In this document: positions 63,501-64,000 of the stretch, one piece after another
How the letters are laid out: every line of letters starts with the position of its first letter
Position numbering within the stretch: position 1 is the stretch's first letter
The notes under the pieces: model-generated
What the model was told of the DNA's origin: nothing
What the model saw: only the letters and a program-made list of their open reading frames with translations
The model's database searches: none
Made by a program: the position numbers and the translations under genes
Origin: Neodontobutis hainanensis
Lineage: Eukaryota > Chordata > Actinopteri > Gobiiformes > Odontobutidae
Length of the DNA: 64,000 nt
Reading direction: 5' to 3'
NCBI GenBank assembly: GCA_024349245.1
Contig: JALDNG010000004.1
Location: forward strand, 4,371,001-4,435,000

Positions 63501-64000
63501 TTATAACATAATACGTTTTACCTAATGCTCTACAAATTAATTACATTTATCTTTGCACATTGTTAAACTGAAAGCAGCTGGTGATTAAATGCCTTTATAG
63601 ATTCAGTTCTGTTGTGCAGGAACAGAGAACGGCCAGGACAAGTGGGGCAGTGACTGTACTGCATTAAATCTGAAAACATGTCATTTACGCTGACAAAACA
63701 ATATAGATGTTATGCATGGGAGTTCATTTGGTAATTTAGGCCAAAGATAAGTCTTGAAATGACCCATGTGCTACTCTGTCAGTTGGACATTTCTTTGCAG
63801 GCACTCTGCAGTATATTGTGCTTGTGCTGTAGCTTTTGTGTAATTGCCACTATAATGCAATAAGCAGTGCTGCAAATGTAGAGAGTCTTTGTAGGGACTA
63901 GTAAAAGCTTAGGATGTGCTTACTAAGCATTGTAGAGACGAGAGCATCACAAGAGCAGAATAATAAATAATAAATAATATATCCCTGTTTCTTCACAGTA
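57261..64000 (+). CDS. dpys: Dihydropyrimidinase gene, exons 1-7 and start of exon 8 (3' incomplete)
   Basis: Cytosolic amidohydrolase that opens the ring of 5,6-dihydrouracil and dihydrothymine, the second step of pyrimidine breakdown, acting as a homotetramer with two zinc ions per subunit. Joining 57261-57512, 57875-58033, 58144-58323, 59035-59224, 59299-59455, 59533-59674 and 61798-61940 gives 407 residues plus two bases, all junctions in frame. Metal ligands are visible: H63 and H65 in DTHTH, carbamylated K155 in NSFKMFMAYK, H188 in QVHAENGD, H244 in VVHVMSKSA and D322 in TGTDHCTF; substrate-contacting Y160 is also kept. The aspartate at 322 and the full metal set separate it from CRMP/DPYSL paralogues, which have lost ligands. 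The animal enzyme is about 520 residues, so roughly 110 C-terminal residues lie beyond the window. No frameshift or stop is seen. ATG has G at -3 and +4. Confidence 0.95.
57513..57874 (+). other. dpys: DPYS intron 1 (probable GC-AG intron)
   Basis: Donor GCAAGT after AAG and acceptor tttactcag. Using these keeps the family-conserved KAALAGGTT junction. A GT donor three bases downstream paired with a gcag acceptor would give KATLAGG instead, which fits the family less well. Length 362 bp. Confidence 0.75.
57875..58033 (+). CDS. dpys: DPYS exon 2 (residues 85-137)
   Basis: AALAGGTTMILDFVIPQKGK through VAVTWWSEE. Phase 0 at both ends; acceptor tttactcag, donor gtgatg. Confidence 0.95.
58115..58138 (+). 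repeat. (TTA)n microsatellite at the intron 2 acceptor
   Basis: Eight TTA units end five bases before exon 3 and occupy the position of the polypyrimidine tract in this 110-bp intron. Confidence 0.92.
58144..58323 (+). CDS. dpys: DPYS exon 3 (residues 138-197)
   Basis: VKREMGVLAKEKG through QVHAENGDLISE. Contains carbamylated-lysine motif NSFKMFMAYK (K155, Y160) and zinc ligand H188. Phase 0 at both ends; donor gtttgt is weak. Confidence 0.95.
58324..59034 (+). other. dpys: DPYS intron 3
   Basis: 711 bp, AT-rich, with an (AT)-rich low-complexity patch at 58656-58684. Donor gtttgt, acceptor ggacataacag. No embedded gene. Confidence 0.9.
59035..59224 (+). CDS. dpys: DPYS exon 4 (residues 198-260, first base of 261)
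   Basis: GAKKMLSMGITGPEGHELCR through SNARRD. Contains zinc ligand H244. Ends in phase 1 before gtgagt. Confidence 0.95.
59299..59455 (+). CDS. dpys: DPYS exon 5 (residues 261-312, two bases of 313)
   Basis: GRVVFGEPIAAGLGTDGTHY through YLMDLLA(N). Acceptor tttattag after a 74-bp intron; ends in phase 2 before gtgagt. Confidence 0.95.
59533..59674 (+). CDS. dpys: DPYS exon 6 (residues 313-360)
   Basis: Completes Asn313, then DDLSVTGTDHCTF (Asp322 metal ligand) through [20 protein letters not shown]. The NGVNGVEDR loop includes the substrate-binding Asn of the family. Upstream intron 77 bp; donor gtatgt, phase 0. Confidence 0.95.
60240..60254. repeat. Short (AC)n tract
   Basis: About 15 bp of AC dinucleotides just before the SINE. 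Confidence 0.8.
60287..60490 (+). mobile_element. tRNA-derived SINE in DPYS intron 6
   Basis: Head gcggcgcagtggctcagtgg contains an A-box-like element and aaggttcagttctcactc a B-box-like one, as in RNA polymerase III promoters. The tail gtaagtcgctttggataaaa followed by gcgtcagctaaatgaataaa is the conserved 3' end of a common teleost SINE. About 204 bp, apparently near full length. Confidence 0.82.
60687..61020 (-). mobile_element. Second teleost repeat, inverted, in DPYS intron 6
   Basis: Bases 60687-60739 are the reverse complement of the SINE tail (agacgcttttatccaaagcg, acttacat). The body continues with tagcagatcattccaccaat and gtggaacagatccagagaaa, phrases of a longer fish repeat that shares this tail. 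The 75-codon minus-strand frame over it (60789-61016) is part of the repeat, not a host gene. Confidence 0.7.
61026..61306 (+). repeat. Minisatellite, about 10 copies of a 28-30-bp unit
   Basis: Unit of the form tagaagagaggaataactta followed by a run of T. Ten copies are countable by their gaataac/gaatagc core. From copy 4 to copy 9 two subtypes alternate (aaagaggaataacttaat and gagaggaatagcttt), giving a dimeric period near 61 bp. Confidence 0.92.
61798..61940 (+). CDS. dpys: DPYS exon 7 (residues 361-407, two bases of 408)
   Basis: HSGKMDENRFVAVTSSTAAK through ADVVVWDPKMK, then AG of the next codon before gtgagg. Acceptor ttccctttag. Ends in phase 2. Confidence 0.95.
61941..63998 (+). other. 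dpys: DPYS intron 7
   Basis: About 2058 bp if exon 8 begins at 63999. Donor gtgagg, acceptor ctgtttcttcacag. Includes AT-rich patches near 62442-62475 and a LINE-tail-like sequence at 63040-63086. I found no frame matching the expected TISAKTHH-type continuation earlier in the interval. Confidence 0.65.
63040..63086 (+). mobile_element. Retrotransposon 3'-tail fragment
   Basis: The stretch tttctgggataataaagttg followed by attctgattctgatta resembles the 3' end, with short tandem tail, of fish non-LTR elements. Only the tail is recognisable. Confidence 0.4.
63999..64000 (+). CDS. dpys: Probable first two bases of DPYS exon 8
   Basis: The last bases of the window, TA, follow a strong acceptor (ctgtttcttcacag). 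Joined to the AG left over from exon 7 they would form AGT (Ser) and the first A of the next codon, compatible with an Ile or Thr following as in the family. Inference; the exon itself is outside. Confidence 0.5.

Noticed and set aside
63601..63660. gttgtgcag-flanked segment as DPYS exon 8
   Set aside because: Joining it to exon 7 gives a stop after about ten codons and no match to the expected conserved TISAKTHH-type sequence; the acceptor at 63998 fits better.

Overview
The window looks like nuclear DNA of a ray-finned fish, probably an acanthomorph teleost. It is AT-rich, its genes are split by small introns with spliceosomal signals, it has many (CA)n, (AT)n and poly-A tracts, and it carries several interspersed repeats whose sequence I recognise as typical of teleost genomes: tRNA-derived SINEs with the 3' tail 'gtaagtcgctttggataaaa', a Rex1/Babar-like LINE remnant, and a 'cctgggagtggatcc' repeat. 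It contains no prokaryotic-style operons, rRNA, tRNA genes or CRISPR.

Only two protein-coding genes can be supported, and they are divergent. At the left, on the minus strand, is the first coding exon of a FOG-family zinc-finger cofactor (MSRRKQSNPRQIKR followed by a consensus GTAAGT donor, 6916-6955). By synteny with DPYS this is zfpm2 (FOG2). Bases 1-6915 are the start of its first intron, which holds a tandem GATA site and a cluster of GATA-like motifs. The putative promoter and 5' UTR, with CpGs and CT/CA microsatellites, lie at 6956-7460. At the right, on the plus strand, seven coding exons (57261-61940) encode the first 407 residues of dihydropyrimidinase (DPYS), with every metal ligand and the carbamylated lysine present. 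The window ends two bases into what is probably exon 8.

Between them lie about 50 kb (7.5-56.9 kb) with no credible coding exon. In human the same pair, ZFPM2 and DPYS, is separated by LRP12 and a large gene desert, and I see no LRP12-like exon here. Many blocks in this interval have the look of conserved developmental enhancers: TAATTA homeodomain sites, octamers (ATGCAAAT), GATA sites and little simple repeat. The most striking are 12.26-12.99, 22.37-22.70, 25.83-26.29, 27.37-27.80, 30.52-32.06, 33.30-33.90, 40.38-41.05, 43.06-43.43, 47.27-47.48 and 49.65-49.93 kb. They are best explained as a regulatory desert for zfpm2, but conservation cannot be tested from one sequence.

The points most worth a second look are: an alternating GATA/octamer array with about 25-bp period (31514-31559); a perfect 19-bp-arm hairpin (39405-39448); a cluster of TGCAT motifs with a 16-bp palindrome (30569-30735); a probable GC-AG intron in DPYS; a teleost repeat sitting about 150 bp upstream of the DPYS start codon; and a minisatellite with dimeric higher-order structure plus an inverted SINE pair in DPYS intron 6. 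No new multi-gene system is visible.
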